Positions 6,277 through 15,193 of a DNA stretch of 36,489 nucleotides are shown piece after piece. The position numbers and the translations under genes were made by a program. The notes below the pieces were generated by a model, which did not search any database, was not told the origin of the DNA, and saw only the letters and a list, made by a program, of their open reading frames with translations. The DNA lies in contig PAHP01000014.1 of NCBI GenBank assembly GCA_002705205.1, forward strand, positions 1 to 36,489, in the 5' to 3' direction. Each line of letters begins with the position of its first letter. Positions within the stretch are counted from its first letter, which is position 1. The DNA is from Flavobacteriales bacterium. GTDB taxonomy: Bacteria; Bacteroidota; Bacteroidia; Flavobacteriales; BACL11.

Positions 6277-6993
6277 ATGAGGTTAAGAAACTATATTATA
6301 TATGTAGCAGTATTCTTATTTTATGCTTGCTCTCCTAATTATATCCTGCAATCTAGTCATCATGAGTTGATTGAGGTTAAGACACCTATTGACAGTACTA
6401 TATTAGCTATTATAAAACCTTATCAAGAAAGCATTGAAGATCAGATGAACGAAGTGCTTAGTTACACTAAGAATAACTTAAACAAAGGAAAGCCACAAAG
6501 TACAATAGGTAATTTTGTAACAGATCTTTGTCTTAATTATACAGATGCGCATTTGTGCGTTATGAATAATGGTGGATTAAGAACTACCATTAACAAAGGC
6601 AATATCACAAGAGGAAAGATATATGAACTCATGCCTTTTGAAAATGAATTAGTAGTATTAGAACTTAATAAGCATGATTATTTAGTATTACTTAGCTATA
6701 TCATAAAAAGAGGCGGGGAACCATTTTCTGGAATCACAATAACAATGGATGAAAAAGGAAATATTATCAATAACTCTTCCTCTTCTCCTGTTGATTTTGA
6801 AAATGGAGAAAAAATAAAAGTAATTACTTCAGATTATTTAGCTAATGGTGGCGACAAGATGAGTTTCTTTAAAGATAAAAAGCAAAAAAAAGTTGGAATA
6901 AAATTAAGAGATGCTATTATAGATTATTGTGAAAAAACTGATACCATTGATGTTAAAATAGATGATAGAATAAAAATCATTAACAATGAATAA
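6277..6993 (+). CDS. 5'-nucleotidase C-terminal (substrate-binding) domain lipoprotein
   Basis: This 238-residue protein has a lipoprotein signal (lipobox FYAC, Cys 18) and only the C-terminal domain of UshA-type 5'-nucleotidases: STIGNFVTDLC, MNNGGLRTTINKGNITRGKIYELMPFENELVVLEL, and a late TSDYLANGGDKMSFF. This domain binds the nucleoside part of the substrate. The catalytic metallophosphatase domain is encoded by the next gene, which overlaps it by 8 bases, so the two probably form one enzyme from two chains. Domain order in the operon is the reverse of the single-chain enzyme. The start is the ATG at 6277; only a weak promoter match (TTTATTTG, 6253-6260) lies upstream. Confidence 0.9.
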   Translation: MRLRNYIIYVAVFLFYACSPNYILQSSHHELIEVKTPIDSTILAIIKPYQESIEDQMNEVLSYTKNNLNKGKPQSTIGNFVTDLCLNYTDAHLCVMNNGGLRTTINKGNITRGKIYELMPFENELVVLELNKHDYLVLLSYIIKRGGEPFSGITITMDEKGNIINNSSSSPVDFENGEKIKVITSDYLANGGDKMSFFKDKKQKKVGIKLRDAIIDYCEKTDTIDVKIDDRIKIINNE

Positions 6994-7909
6994 GAGAAGA
7001 ACATTCATTAAACAGAGTAGTCTCGGAGTATTAGGAATTTCATTATTACCACAAATCTCAATTGGAAGAAATCGTGACCTTAAAATCACCATTCTACATA
7101 CTAATGATATGCACAGCCATATACATCCCTTTACAAGTGGAAACAAGAAAGGGCTAGGAGGAATGGCTCAAAGAGCAGGAATTATTAATAATATAAGAAA
7201 AAATGAAGAACATGTATTGCTTTTAGATGCAGGTGATATCTTTCAGGGCACACCATATTTCAATTTTTATGGAGGGGAGCTAGAATTTAAACTTATGAGC
7301 CAAATGAGATATGATGCAGCTACACTTGGAAATCATGATTTTGATAATGGGCTTGAAGGATTGGAAAAACAATTACCACATGCTAATTTTCCATTTTTAA
7401 TTGCTAACTATGATTTCTCTGACACTATATTAAAAGACACTTTTCAAGCATATAAAACTTTTAATAAAGGAGGAATAAAAATCGGCGTATTTGGGATTGG
7501 TATAGAACTCAAAGATCTTGTTCCTAAGCACCTTTATGGAAGCACGATATATAAAGAGCCTATTAAACAAGCAAATCATTATGCTAACTTATTAAAAAAG
7601 AAAGAAAAATGTAATTTAGTAATTTGCCTGTCACATTTAGGTTTGAAATACAATAACAATAAAGTGTCTGACATGATACTAGCAACACAAAGCCATGATA
7701 TTGATTTAATTATAGGAGGACATACTCACACGTTTATGAAAGAGCCATTGAGCATGCTTAATTTAGAGGGTAATGAAGTATTAATTAACCAAGTTGGTTG
7801 GGGAGGAATTAACATTGGCAAAGTGGATTTCCATTTTAGCCAAAATGGGAGTCTAAAAAAAGTTTTTGGAAGGTCAATATTTGTTAATAATCGTATTAGA
7901 AGAGGCTGA
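6986..7909 (+). CDS. 5'-nucleotidase-type metallophosphoesterase with Tat-like signal
   Basis: This 307-residue protein has the calcineurin-like metal motifs in order: TNDMHSH (first Asp/His pair), LLLDAGDIFQG, TLGNHDFDNG, CLSHLG and IIGGHTHTF. It starts MNKRRTFIKQSSLGVLGISLL, which fits a twin-arginine signal (KRRTFIK then a hydrophobic stretch), so it is probably exported folded with its metals. It lacks the C-terminal nucleoside-binding domain of UshA; that is supplied by the upstream overlapping gene. Expected reaction: dephosphorylation of periplasmic nucleotides. The 8-base overlap implies translational coupling. The divided arrangement also occurs in other Bacteroidota, so it is unlikely to be a broken gene. 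Confidence 0.92.
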   Translation: MNKRRTFIKQSSLGVLGISLLPQISIGRNRDLKITILHTNDMHSHIHPFTSGNKKGLGGMAQRAGIINNIRKNEEHVLLLDAGDIFQGTPYFNFYGGELEFKLMSQMRYDAATLGNHDFDNGLEGLEKQLPHANFPFLIANYDFSDTILKDTFQAYKTFNKGGIKIGVFGIGIELKDLVPKHLYGSTIYKEPIKQANHYANLLKKKEKCNLVICLSHLGLKYNNNKVSDMILATQSHDIDLIIGGHTHTFMKEPLSMLNLEGNEVLINQVGWGGINIGKVDFHFSQNGSLKKVFGRSIFVNNRIRRG

Positions 7910-8021
7910 AAAGCATATTTTTTCTAACTTTTACAACAACCTTACTATCTAGCAAAATTTAACTGTAAAAAAAATATTAAAGTCAAGTCATGATTTTCTT
8001 TTATATTAACAATATCTTTTT

Positions 8022-8029
8022 CATATTTG
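8022..8029 (+). promoter_or_regulatory. Possible imperfect -7 box upstream of dnaA
   Basis: CATATTTG differs at one position from TAnnTTTG and lies 54 bases before the dnaA ATG. The whole 174-base gap 7910-8083 is AT-rich; I see no cluster of TTATCCACA-type DnaA boxes in it. The start itself is preceded by AAAGGA. Confidence 0.35.
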
Positions 8030-8083
8030 CTATCACCAAAACAAAAAAATTAGTTTACACACGATTAAATCAAAAGGAATAAG

Positions 8084-9517
8084 ATGCAAGAAAAAAGTTA
8101 TAAAGAAGTTTGGAATAACTGCCTTAATATTATTAAAGACAATATAACTCCTCAGAACTTTAAAACTTGGTTCAAACCAATTAAATCTGTTGCTCTTGAC
8201 GAGAAAATACTAACAATACAAGTTCCTAGCCAGTTCTTTTACGAATGGCTTGAAAACAACTACATTACTCTTATTAAAAAAACACTTAAAAGAGAACTAG
8301 GTAAAGATGCAAAGCTAGAGTACAATATTCTACTGGATAAACCTGGAACAAAAAAACCATACATAACCAAGATCCCCAGCAATGGACAGGCAACCGTAAA
8401 AAACAATCCCATAAGCATGCCGATGGATATGGGGAGCGGCTCCGCAATACGCAATCCTTTTATCATACCTGGCTTACAAAAGATTAACATTAACCCACAA
8501 CTTAATGGGTCGTACACATTTGACGCCTATGTCGAAGGAGAGTGTAATAGATTAGCCCGTTCAGCAGGATTTGCAGTTTCACAAAATCCTGGAGGGACTT
8601 CTTTTAATCCATTATTTATTTATGGAGCAGGAGGACTTGGAAAAACACACTTAGCAAATGCTATCGGGATTGAGGTAAAAAACAATCACCCAGAAAAAAC
8701 TGTTTTATACGTTTCTGCCGATAAATTTCAAACGCAATTTGTAGACTCCATTATGGATAACAAAAAAAATGACTTTGTTCATTTTTACCAATCTATTGAC
8801 GTATTGATTATTGATGATGTTCAGTTTTTATGCGGCAAAGAAAAAACCCAAGACGTATTCTTCCACATATTCAACCACCTACATCAAAACAAGAAACAAG
8901 TTATTTTAACTTCTGACAAAGCTCCTGTTGATATTGTAGGCATGGAACAAAGACTATTGTCTCGCTTTAAATGGGGGCTATCAGCTGACTTACAATCACC
9001 AGATCTTGAAACAAGACTTGCTATATTAAAAAAGAAGATTAAAAGTGATGGGATTGAGATTCCTTATGAAGTTGTAGAATATATTGCATACTCTATCACT
9101 TCAAATGTAAGAGAATTAGAAGGAGCATTAATCTCTTTACTTGCTCAATCATCACTCAATAAAAAAGAGATCACAATTGATTTAGCTAAAAACATGTTAG
9201 ATAAGTTTGTGAAAAATACTGTCAGAGAAGTCTCTATTGATTTTATACAGAAAGTTGTCTGCGATTATTTTGATATTCCTATAGAAACCATGAAGTCAAA
9301 GACAAGAAAAAGAGAAATTGTTCAGTGCAGACAATTAGCCATGTATTTCTCCAAGCAAATGACAAAGAGCTCACTTGCGATGATTGGAAAACACTGCGGA
9401 AACAAAGATCATGCAACCGTACTACATGCTTGTAAAACCGTAAATAATCTTGCGGATACAGATAAGAGATTTAAAGGCTATATAACTGACATTGAGAAGA
9501 AATTAACCCTTTCATAA
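8084..9517 (+). CDS. dnaA: Chromosomal replication initiator protein DnaA
   Basis: This full-length 477-residue DnaA has domain I (about 1-85, WNNCLNIIKDNITPQNFKTWF), a short variable linker, an AAA+ domain with Walker A GAGGLGKTH (181-189) and Walker B LIIDD (241-245), and a C-terminal helix-turn-helix domain with the signature DHATVLHACKTV. It binds DnaA boxes and opens the origin. The ATG is preceded by AAAGGA, one of the few Shine-Dalgarno-like sites here. The next gene starts 3 bases after the stop, so dnaA, the phosphatase and the RsmI-like gene form an operon. Confidence 0.98.
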   Translation: MQEKSYKEVWNNCLNIIKDNITPQNFKTWFKPIKSVALDEKILTIQVPSQFFYEWLENNYITLIKKTLKRELGKDAKLEYNILLDKPGTKKPYITKIPSNGQATVKNNPISMPMDMGSGSAIRNPFIIPGLQKININPQLNGSYTFDAYVEGECNRLARSAGFAVSQNPGGTSFNPLFIYGAGGLGKTHLANAIGIEVKNNHPEKTVLYVSADKFQTQFVDSIMDNKKNDFVHFYQSIDVLIIDDVQFLCGKEKTQDVFFHIFNHLHQNKKQVILTSDKAPVDIVGMEQRLLSRFKWGLSADLQSPDLETRLAILKKKIKSDGIEIPYEVVEYIAYSITSNVRELEGALISLLAQSSLNKKEITIDLAKNMLDKFVKNTVREVSIDFIQKVVCDYFDIPIETMKSKTRKREIVQCRQLAMYFSKQMTKSSLAMIGKHCGNKDHATVLHACKTVNNLADTDKRFKGYITDIEKKLTLS

Positions 9518-9520
9518 CTC

Positions 9521-9970
9521 ATGAATATTTTAATGGTTTGCTTAGGAAACATCTGCCGTTCTCCTTTAGCAGAAGGAATCTTAGCTCAAAAGACTCAACA
9601 TCTAAATATTTTCGTTGACTCAGCAGGAACCGCGGGATACCATGTCGGAAATTTACCTGATCCTCGCTCTATTGAGATTGCAAAAAAGTACAATATCAAT
9701 TTAAGAAACCAAAGAGCAAGACAATTTAGCCGTACTGATTTTGAGAAGTTTGACCTCATCTATGCTATGGACAAAAGCAATTATGCTCACTTAATCTCTC
9801 TTGCAGAAAACAAAGAAGAAAGAAAAAAAATTCGCATGATACTAAACGAAATAAATCCAAATGCTTATGAATCTGTACCCGACCCATATTATGGTGGTGA
9901 AAACGGGTTTCAGAATGTATACAATATGCTTGAAGAAGCATGCAAAAAAATAGCTAAACAAATTGAATAA
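9521..9970 (+). CDS. Low molecular weight protein-tyrosine phosphatase
   Basis: This 149-residue protein has the P-loop VCLGNICRSPLAEG (nucleophile Cys 7, Arg 13) and the general-acid Asp in PDPYYGG (Asp 121), the two hallmarks of the LMW-PTP family. It dephosphorylates phosphotyrosine, or possibly arginine phosphate, in small-molecule or protein substrates; the target cannot be told. It is in the dnaA operon and its stop overlaps the start of the methyltransferase gene, a conserved arrangement in Bacteroidota. Confidence 0.95.
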   Translation: MNILMVCLGNICRSPLAEGILAQKTQHLNIFVDSAGTAGYHVGNLPDPRSIEIAKKYNINLRNQRARQFSRTDFEKFDLIYAMDKSNYAHLISLAENKEERKKIRMILNEINPNAYESVPDPYYGGENGFQNVYNMLEEACKKIAKQIE

Positions 9971-10667
9971 AGGAAAATTATATCTTATACCAACTGTACT
10001 ATCAGAAAATAGTGAAGAAAGAACCCTACCCATTCCTGTTTACGAAGCAATTAGAGATATTAACATCTTTATAGTAGAGAATATAAGAACCTGCCGAAGA
10101 CACATTAAAAAAATCTACAGAAAGAAAGATATTGACAGTACAATTCTTTACTCATACGGGAAACATGACACTATAAATCTAGAGCAAGATTTTCTACAAC
10201 ATATCTTAAATGGCAAGAATATTGGGCTTTTATCTGAAGCAGGACTACCTTGCATTGCAGATCCTGGTTCAGAAATTGTTGAATACGCGCACAAATTTCA
10301 GATTGATGTAGTCCCTTTTGTAGGACCATCATCGATATTATTAGCACTAATGGCATCTGGATTAAATGGACAAAATTTTGCATTTACAGGATATCTGCCA
10401 ATTGACAAGTCAGAAAGAATAAAAACTTTACGCCATTTGGAATTATTAAAAAACAGATCAGGTCAAACTCAGATTTTCATGGAAACACCATATAGAAACA
10501 ACCAGCTCATGGAAACAATTTTGAAATCTTGCCACAATAACACAAAACTTTGCATTGCAAGCAATATTACTCTAGCAACAGAAGAAATTAAAACAAAGAC
10601 TATTGCTGAATGGAAACAAACAAAAATTAATATCCATAAGAAACCAGCAATTTTTCTAATAGGTTAA
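9963..10667 (+). CDS. RsmI-like SAM-dependent tetrapyrrole-methylase-fold methyltransferase
   Basis: This 234-residue protein has GKLYLIPTVLSEN at the start, then LLSEAGLPCIADPGSEIVEYAH and FVGPSSILLALMASGLNGQNFAFTGYLP, the conserved blocks of RsmI, which 2'-O-methylates C1402 of 16S rRNA. The start is a TTG at 9963, inside the end of the phosphatase gene (8-base overlap); no in-frame ATG lies before the conserved LYLIPT block. It may be the second RsmI-type paralogue that Bacteroidota keep next to dnaA, so the exact substrate is uncertain. Confidence 0.85.
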   Translation: MNKGKLYLIPTVLSENSEERTLPIPVYEAIRDINIFIVENIRTCRRHIKKIYRKKDIDSTILYSYGKHDTINLEQDFLQHILNGKNIGLLSEAGLPCIADPGSEIVEYAHKFQIDVVPFVGPSSILLALMASGLNGQNFAFTGYLPIDKSERIKTLRHLELLKNRSGQTQIFMETPYRNNQLMETILKSCHNNTKLCIASNITLATEEIKTKTIAEWKQTKINIHKKPAIFLIG

Positions 10668-10699
10668 TTTACATATTATAATTGAGGGTCTTTTTTATT

Positions 10700-10707
10700 T
10701 ATCTTTG
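10700..10707 (+). promoter_or_regulatory. TAnnTTTG -7 box, near-leaderless, for the FtsB/DivIC-like gene
   Basis: TATCTTTG ends 4 bases before the ATG at 10712, which rules out the longer frame starting upstream and implies a leaderless or nearly leaderless mRNA. Confidence 0.68.
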
Positions 10708-10711
10708 CAAA

Positions 10712-11020
10712 ATGGACAGGATAAGAAATGTCATTAATAAAATCCCAAGACCTCTTAAGAATAAATATATTCTCACATTAATGTTTTTTACTTTTTGGAT
10801 CATCTTTATTGACGACTACAACCTTATAAAACAACATCAATTACAAAAGAATGTTAATGAGCTTGAAAATCAAAAAGAATATTACACATCTGAAATAAGT
10901 AAAGACAGTACGGAATTGTACCACCTACAAAACACTAAGCAGGAACAAGAAAAATTTGCCAGAGAAAAATTCTTAATGAAAAAAGACAATGAAGATGTCT
11001 TTATTATAAGAGACAAATAA
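10712..11020 (+). CDS. Septum formation initiator (FtsB/DivIC) family protein
   Basis: This 102-residue protein has one N-terminal membrane helix (about 19-38, [17 protein letters not shown]) followed by a coiled coil (about 40-80) and a C-terminal segment with [20 protein letters not shown], the typical FtsB/DivIC end. It is expected to act in the divisome bridging FtsQ and FtsL. The start is the ATG at 10712; an upstream TTG at 10682 falls before the promoter box. The stop overlaps the ATG of the mutase gene (TAATG), so the two are coupled; this pairing with methylmalonyl-CoA mutase is seen in other flavobacteria. Confidence 0.9.
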   Translation: MDRIRNVINKIPRPLKNKYILTLMFFTFWIIFIDDYNLIKQHQLQKNVNELENQKEYYTSEISKDSTELYHLQNTKQEQEKFAREKFLMKKDNEDVFIIRDK

Positions 11021-14000
11021 TGAGTAATCTATTTTCAGATTTTAATGAAGTTAGTAAAAATGAGTGGAGAAAGAAAATTGATTCTGATCTAGCAGGTATC
11101 GAATATAATGATAAACTTATCTCCATATCAGAAGGAATAAAGACATCCCCTATTTATCATGCTGATGACAAAATAAAAACATATAACTGCAACTTTCCTT
11201 CAGAATGGCAGGCATACCAGCTTATTGATGCAACTGATGCCAAACAAGCAAATAAAAGAGCCTTACTATCACTCCAAAATGATATAAGCGGCCTATGCTT
11301 TTCCAATCCTAACAATCTTGACATCCTATTAAATAACATTTCTATTTCAGACATCAGAATTGATTTTACAAAATACTCTGATAAATTCCCAGAAATATGG
11401 AAGAGACATACAAAACAAGAGGATGTAAAGGGTGCTTTTCACGGAATCACAACAACTGTTATCCCAAATTATTTAGATACTATCTTAGCAGAAGGGGAAA
11501 ATGCAAAACAGCAAATACATGATGCTCTTAAGAAAGGATTAAAAACTAAAAAAGAGGTTCAGTTTCATTTCAAAATAGGAAGCAATTATTTTCTAGAAAT
11601 AGCTAAAATAAAAGCCTTTAGAATCCTATGGAAAGCAAAAAAAGGAAAAGATGCATTTATTTTTATTTCTACCTCAACTAAAAATAAAAAGACCGAATTT
11701 CCTTTCAACAATATTTTCAGAACAACAACAGAATCTATGTCAGGGATCTTTGGCGGTGCAAATGCTATTATGGTTAACTCCTATAATCAGAGCTTTGAAA
11801 ACTCTACTGAATTCTCAGAAAGAATTGCAAGAAATCAACAAACAATACTCAGAAAAGAAAGTCACCTTGACAAAGTGATAGACCCTACAAAAGGATCATA
11901 TTATGTTGATCACTTAATCTCTGAATTATTAATAGACTATAAAATTAATATTAGTGATTATAACAAGATTGCTATTAAAAAATGGAGAAGCCCTGAAGGA
12001 ATTGAGATAAAAAACAATTACTCAAAGGAAGACATTAATGACACTGAACACATAAATTTTGTTGCAGGAATTGCTCCAAATTTAAGAGGACCTTACTCAA
12101 CTATGTATGTAATGAGACCTTGGACAATTAGGCAATATGCAGGTTTTTCTACCGCTGAAAAATCAAATAATTTTTATCGTAAAAATTTAGCTGCAGGCCA
12201 AAAAGGACTTTCTGTTGCTTTTGACCTAGCAACCCATCGAGGATATGATTCTGACCATGAAAGAGTAGTTGGTGATGTAGGAATGGCTGGTGTTGCAATT
12301 GACTCTATTGAGGATATGAAAATTCTTTTTAATCAGATCCCTCTTGACAAAATATCCGTATCAATGACTATGAATGGAGCAGTACTTCCAATACTAGCAT
12401 TCTACATTGCTGCAGCCCAGGAACAAGGAATCAATTTAGAGAAACTATCAGGAACAATTCAGAATGATATCTTGAAAGAATTTATGGTAAGAAACACTTA
12501 CATCTACCCTCCTCATCATTCAATGAGAATTATTTCTGATATTTTTAAGTACATATCAAAAAACATGCCAAAGTTTAATAGCATCTCAATATCAGGATAT
12601 CATATGCAAGAAGCCGGTGCAACAGCTGATATTGAGCTAGCATACACACTATCTGATGGATTAGAATATATTAGAACAGGTATCGAATCAGGAATGGATA
12701 TAGATACTTTTGCTCCAAGACTATCCTTTTTCTGGGGGATCGGTATGAATCATTTTATGGAGATTGCCAAGATGAGAGCAGCTAGAATTCTTTGGGCAAA
12801 AATTGTAAAAAAATTCAATCCTAAAAATCCAAAATCATTAGCATTAAGAACGCATTGCCAAACAAGTGGGTGGAGTTTAACTGAGCAAGATCCGTTTAAC
12901 AATATCACAAGAACTTGTGTTGAAGCAATGGCTGCTACTATGGGAGGCACTCAGAGCCTACATACAAATGCACTTGATGAAGCAATTGCTCTTCCTAGTG
13001 AGTTCTCAGCAAAGATTGCAAGAGATACGCAAATATACTTACAAGAGGAAACGGGAATATGCAATACAGTTGATCCTTGGGGAGGCTCATATTATGTAGA
13101 AAAACTAACTGAAGAGATAGCAAATAAAGCATGGAAACACATAGAAGAAATAGAAAAATTAGGAGGTATGGCTAAAGCTATTGAGACAGGCATTCCAAAA
13201 ATTAAAATTGAGCAATCAGCAGCAAGAAAACAGGCTAGAATTGACAGCAAGAAAGATATAATCGTAGGAATAAATGCAAATATTTTAGACAAAGAGGATC
13301 AGAATTTAGACACGCTTGAAGTTGATAACACGGCTGTAAGAGAATCTCAAATAAACAGGTTAAATAACATAAAAAAGAATAGAAATAATAATAATGTATT
13401 TAACTTATTATCTAAGCTAACAGAGGCTTGCAAGAATAAAGATGAGAACTTATTAGAACTTTGTGTAAATTGCGCAAAGGAACGAGCAACATTAGGAGAA
13501 ATATCGCAAGCGATGGAGAATGTATTTGGCAGGTATGTTGCTAAAAACCAAACAATATCAGGCATATATAAGATGGAGATAGAAAACAATGACACTTTTA
13601 AGAAAGCCTTAGTTTTATCAAATAAATTTGCTAAGAAAGAAGGCAGAAGACCTCGAATCATGATTGCAAAAATGGGCCAAGATGGACATGACAGAGGCGC
13701 TAAGATTATAGCCACTTCATTTGCAGATATTGGATTTGATGTTGACATAGGGCCATTATTCCAAACACCAAAAGAGGTTGTTAAGCAAGCTATAGAAAAT
13801 GACATTCATATACTAGGAATATCATCTTTAGCAGCAGGACACAAAACATTAGTGCCACAAGTAATTACTGCATTAAAGGAGAGCAGACGTGAAGATATCT
13901 TAGTTATTCTAGGAGGAGTAATTCCTCCAAAAGATCATAATTTTCTACTTAAATATGGTGTAAGCAATATTTTTGGGCCAGGAAGCATTATTGCAGAATC

Positions 14001-14034
14001 AGCAATTAAAATCCTTGAGAAATTATTAAAGTAA
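11020..14034 (+). CDS. Methylmalonyl-CoA mutase, fused small (MutA-like) and large (MutB) subunits
   Basis: This single 1004-residue frame is made of two paralogous parts. Residues 1-312 resemble the small subunit: start [20 protein letters not shown], then [23 protein letters not shown] and [32 protein letters not shown]. This part is shorter than the roughly 450-residue subunits I expect in flavobacteria. Residues from about 313 are a full large subunit: [60 protein letters not shown], and a C-terminal cobalamin domain with [11 protein letters not shown] (cobalt-ligand His 890) and VILGGVIPP. It interconverts methylmalonyl-CoA and succinyl-CoA using adenosylcobalamin. The usual two genes appear joined in frame. 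It is translationally coupled to the divIC-like gene. Confidence 0.93.
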   Translation: MSNLFSDFNEVSKNEWRKKIDSDLAGIEYNDKLISISEGIKTSPIYHADDKIKTYNCNFPSEWQAYQLIDATDAKQANKRALLSLQNDISGLCFSNPNNLDILLNNISISDIRIDFTKYSDKFPEIWKRHTKQEDVKGAFHGITTTVIPNYLDTILAEGENAKQQIHDALKKGLKTKKEVQFHFKIGSNYFLEIAKIKAFRILWKAKKGKDAFIFISTSTKNKKTEFPFNNIFRTTTESMSGIFGGANAIMVNSYNQSFENSTEFSERIARNQQTILRKESHLDKVIDPTKGSYYVDHLISELLIDYKINISDYNKIAIKKWRSPEGIEIKNNYSKEDINDTEHINFVAGIAPNLRGPYSTMYVMRPWTIRQYAGFSTAEKSNNFYRKNLAAGQKGLSVAFDLATHRGYDSDHERVVGDVGMAGVAIDSIEDMKILFNQIPLDKISVSMTMNGAVLPILAFYIAAAQEQGINLEKLSGTIQNDILKEFMVRNTYIYPPHHSMRIISDIFKYISKNMPKFNSISISGYHMQEAGATADIELAYTLSDGLEYIRTGIESGMDIDTFAPRLSFFWGIGMNHFMEIAKMRAARILWAKIVKKFNPKNPKSLALRTHCQTSGWSLTEQDPFNNITRTCVEAMAATMGGTQSLHTNALDEAIALPSEFSAKIARDTQIYLQEETGICNTVDPWGGSYYVEKLTEEIANKAWKHIEEIEKLGGMAKAIETGIPKIKIEQSAARKQARIDSKKDIIVGINANILDKEDQNLDTLEVDNTAVRESQINRLNNIKKNRNNNNVFNLLSKLTEACKNKDENLLELCVNCAKERATLGEISQAMENVFGRYVAKNQTISGIYKMEIENNDTFKKALVLSNKFAKKEGRRPRIMIAKMGQDGHDRGAKIIATSFADIGFDVDIGPLFQTPKEVVKQAIENDIHILGISSLAAGHKTLVPQVITALKESRREDILVILGGVIPPKDHNFLLKYGVSNIFGPGSIIAESAIKILEKLLK

Positions 14035-14045
14035 CAATGCATAAA

Positions 14046-14831
14046 CTATTGAGCAACTACAAATCTTGATGTCTCTCTATAGGAAGATGTATAAACAGTT
14101 AAAAAGTAAGTACCTTTAGTTAGTTCACTTATATCAAAAAAAGCATGATGTTCTCCAATATTCTTTGAAGATTCATTAAAGGAGAGCACTTTCTTTCCTA
14201 ATATATTCAGAATCTCAAAATTAACATCTGCCATTTCCTCAATCTTATAGGAAAGATTTAGCATTCCATTCTGAACTGGATTTGGAAAAAAAATTAACTC
14301 AAGGTTTTTATGTTTCTGCTCATTAATAGTTAATGGAGATGATAAGGCATCACTTATTGCTGTTTCTACACCACCAAAAGTAATATGTGAGTCATTTTGA
14401 TTATAGAAAATTGTATGATCACTTCCTCCTAGAACTACCACTTTAGGCATTCCAGCTATGCCATAACCACTCATATTTACATCAGATGATGAAAAAAATG
14501 TAGAATTTGGCATATTATTTGTATTTCCCCAACTAATTAATGATGAACATGGGGTGTTTGCATAATCATCTGCCATATAAAAATGTACTCTACCAGGATG
14601 ACTTGTAGCAAAAGATTGTACAGCAGCATAGGCAGGCAAACTATATGTAGCACAAGGACCACAAGGCATAACCCACGCAATTACTATTACATTACCTGCA
14701 TCAAGTGAATCAAATAAGTTATGTGTAACCAAATTACAGTCAGCTGTTGTAAAATCAGTAGCAGTAGTTTGGGCACATGAAATATTTACTACAAATAGCA
14801 GAAGTAAACTTCTTAAAATATATTGTTTCAT
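14046..14831 (-). CDS. Secreted thioredoxin-fold protein with T9SS type A sorting domain
   Basis: This 261-residue protein has a signal peptide (1 to about 20, ending ISCAQ), a thioredoxin-like domain with the redox motif CGPC at 57-60 and a candidate cis-Pro loop at GMPK (127-130), then a C-terminal Por secretion domain from FFPNPVQNGMLNLSY (181) to SRFVVAQ. The C-terminal domain directs export across the outer membrane by the type IX secretion system and attachment to the cell surface. The Trp usually before CGPC is Met-Pro here. It is the last gene of the TonB receptor-HMA unit (15-base gap) and could handle thiol or metal redox chemistry at the surface; this is inference from context. It converges on the mutase gene with an 11-base gap and no visible terminator. 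Confidence 0.88.
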   Translation of the reverse strand: MKQYILRSLLLLFVVNISCAQTTATDFTTADCNLVTHNLFDSLDAGNVIVIAWVMPCGPCATYSLPAYAAVQSFATSHPGRVHFYMADDYANTPCSSLISWGNTNNMPNSTFFSSSDVNMSGYGIAGMPKVVVLGGSDHTIFYNQNDSHITFGGVETAISDALSSPLTINEQKHKNLELIFFPNPVQNGMLNLSYKIEEMADVNFEILNILGKKVLSFNESSKNIGEHHAFFDISELTKGTYFLTVYTSSYRETSRFVVAQ

Positions 14832-14846
14832 AATATTATTCTTTTA

Positions 14847-15191
14847 TTATCCTCCTTCGTTAAACTCAAGATGCTGACAACATGAAGGTAAATTATCATG
14901 AGCTTTCTTGTTTGCTTTAACATCATCAGCATTATAACCAAGCAAGGAAATCACTTCTCTTAATTTATTAGCATCTGTTCTCTTTGTTTTAAACTTTACT
15001 GTCAATGCTTGACTATTAATATCAAAATCTACTGCTGTCACTCCTCTTGTAAATTGCATCTCTTCTTCTATTCTCTCTTTACAACACGGTCCCTCGAAAC
15101 AAGATGCAGAGGTTATAATTACTACTGTTTCTTTCTGCGCCCAAGCATTAAGTGCTAAAACACTAAAAAGTATTATCATTATTTTTTTCAT
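14847..15191 (-). CDS. Exported heavy-metal-associated (HMA)-like domain protein
   Basis: This 114-residue protein has a signal peptide (MKKIMIILFSVLALNAWAQ), then a ferredoxin-like HMA fold: VVIITSASCFEGPCCKERIEEEM, GVTAVDFDINSQALTVKF, ANKLREVISLLGYNA. The canonical MxCxxC is replaced by C31-x4-C36-C37, and a second pair, SCCQH (104-107), sits near the C-terminus. Both could bind soft metals such as Cu(I) or Zn(II). It starts 2 bases after the TonB receptor gene and is probably its periplasmic partner; that is inferred from the operon. Confidence 0.87.
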   Translation of the reverse strand: MKKIMIILFSVLALNAWAQKETVVIITSASCFEGPCCKERIEEEMQFTRGVTAVDFDINSQALTVKFKTKRTDANKLREVISLLGYNADDVKANKKAHDNLPSCCQHLEFNEGG

Positions 15192-15193
15192 TT

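Noticed and set aside
6277-7909. Two genes read as a frameshifted 5'-nucleotidase
   Set aside because: Each has its own export signal, and the domain order is reversed relative to the single-chain enzyme, so one frameshift cannot explain them.
7910-8083. Origin of replication upstream of dnaA
   Set aside because: I see no cluster of TTATCCACA-type boxes in the 174 bases; proximity to dnaA alone is not enough, and in Bacteroidota the origin need not be next to dnaA.
10682-10711. Upstream TTG start for the FtsB/DivIC-like protein
   Set aside because: It lies before the TATCTTTG promoter box, so it would not be in the mRNA.
13347-13805. 152-residue open frame antisense to the mutase gene
   Set aside because: It lies fully opposite the B12-domain region of a clear gene, has no promoter box and no recognisable motif; a shadow of codon bias.
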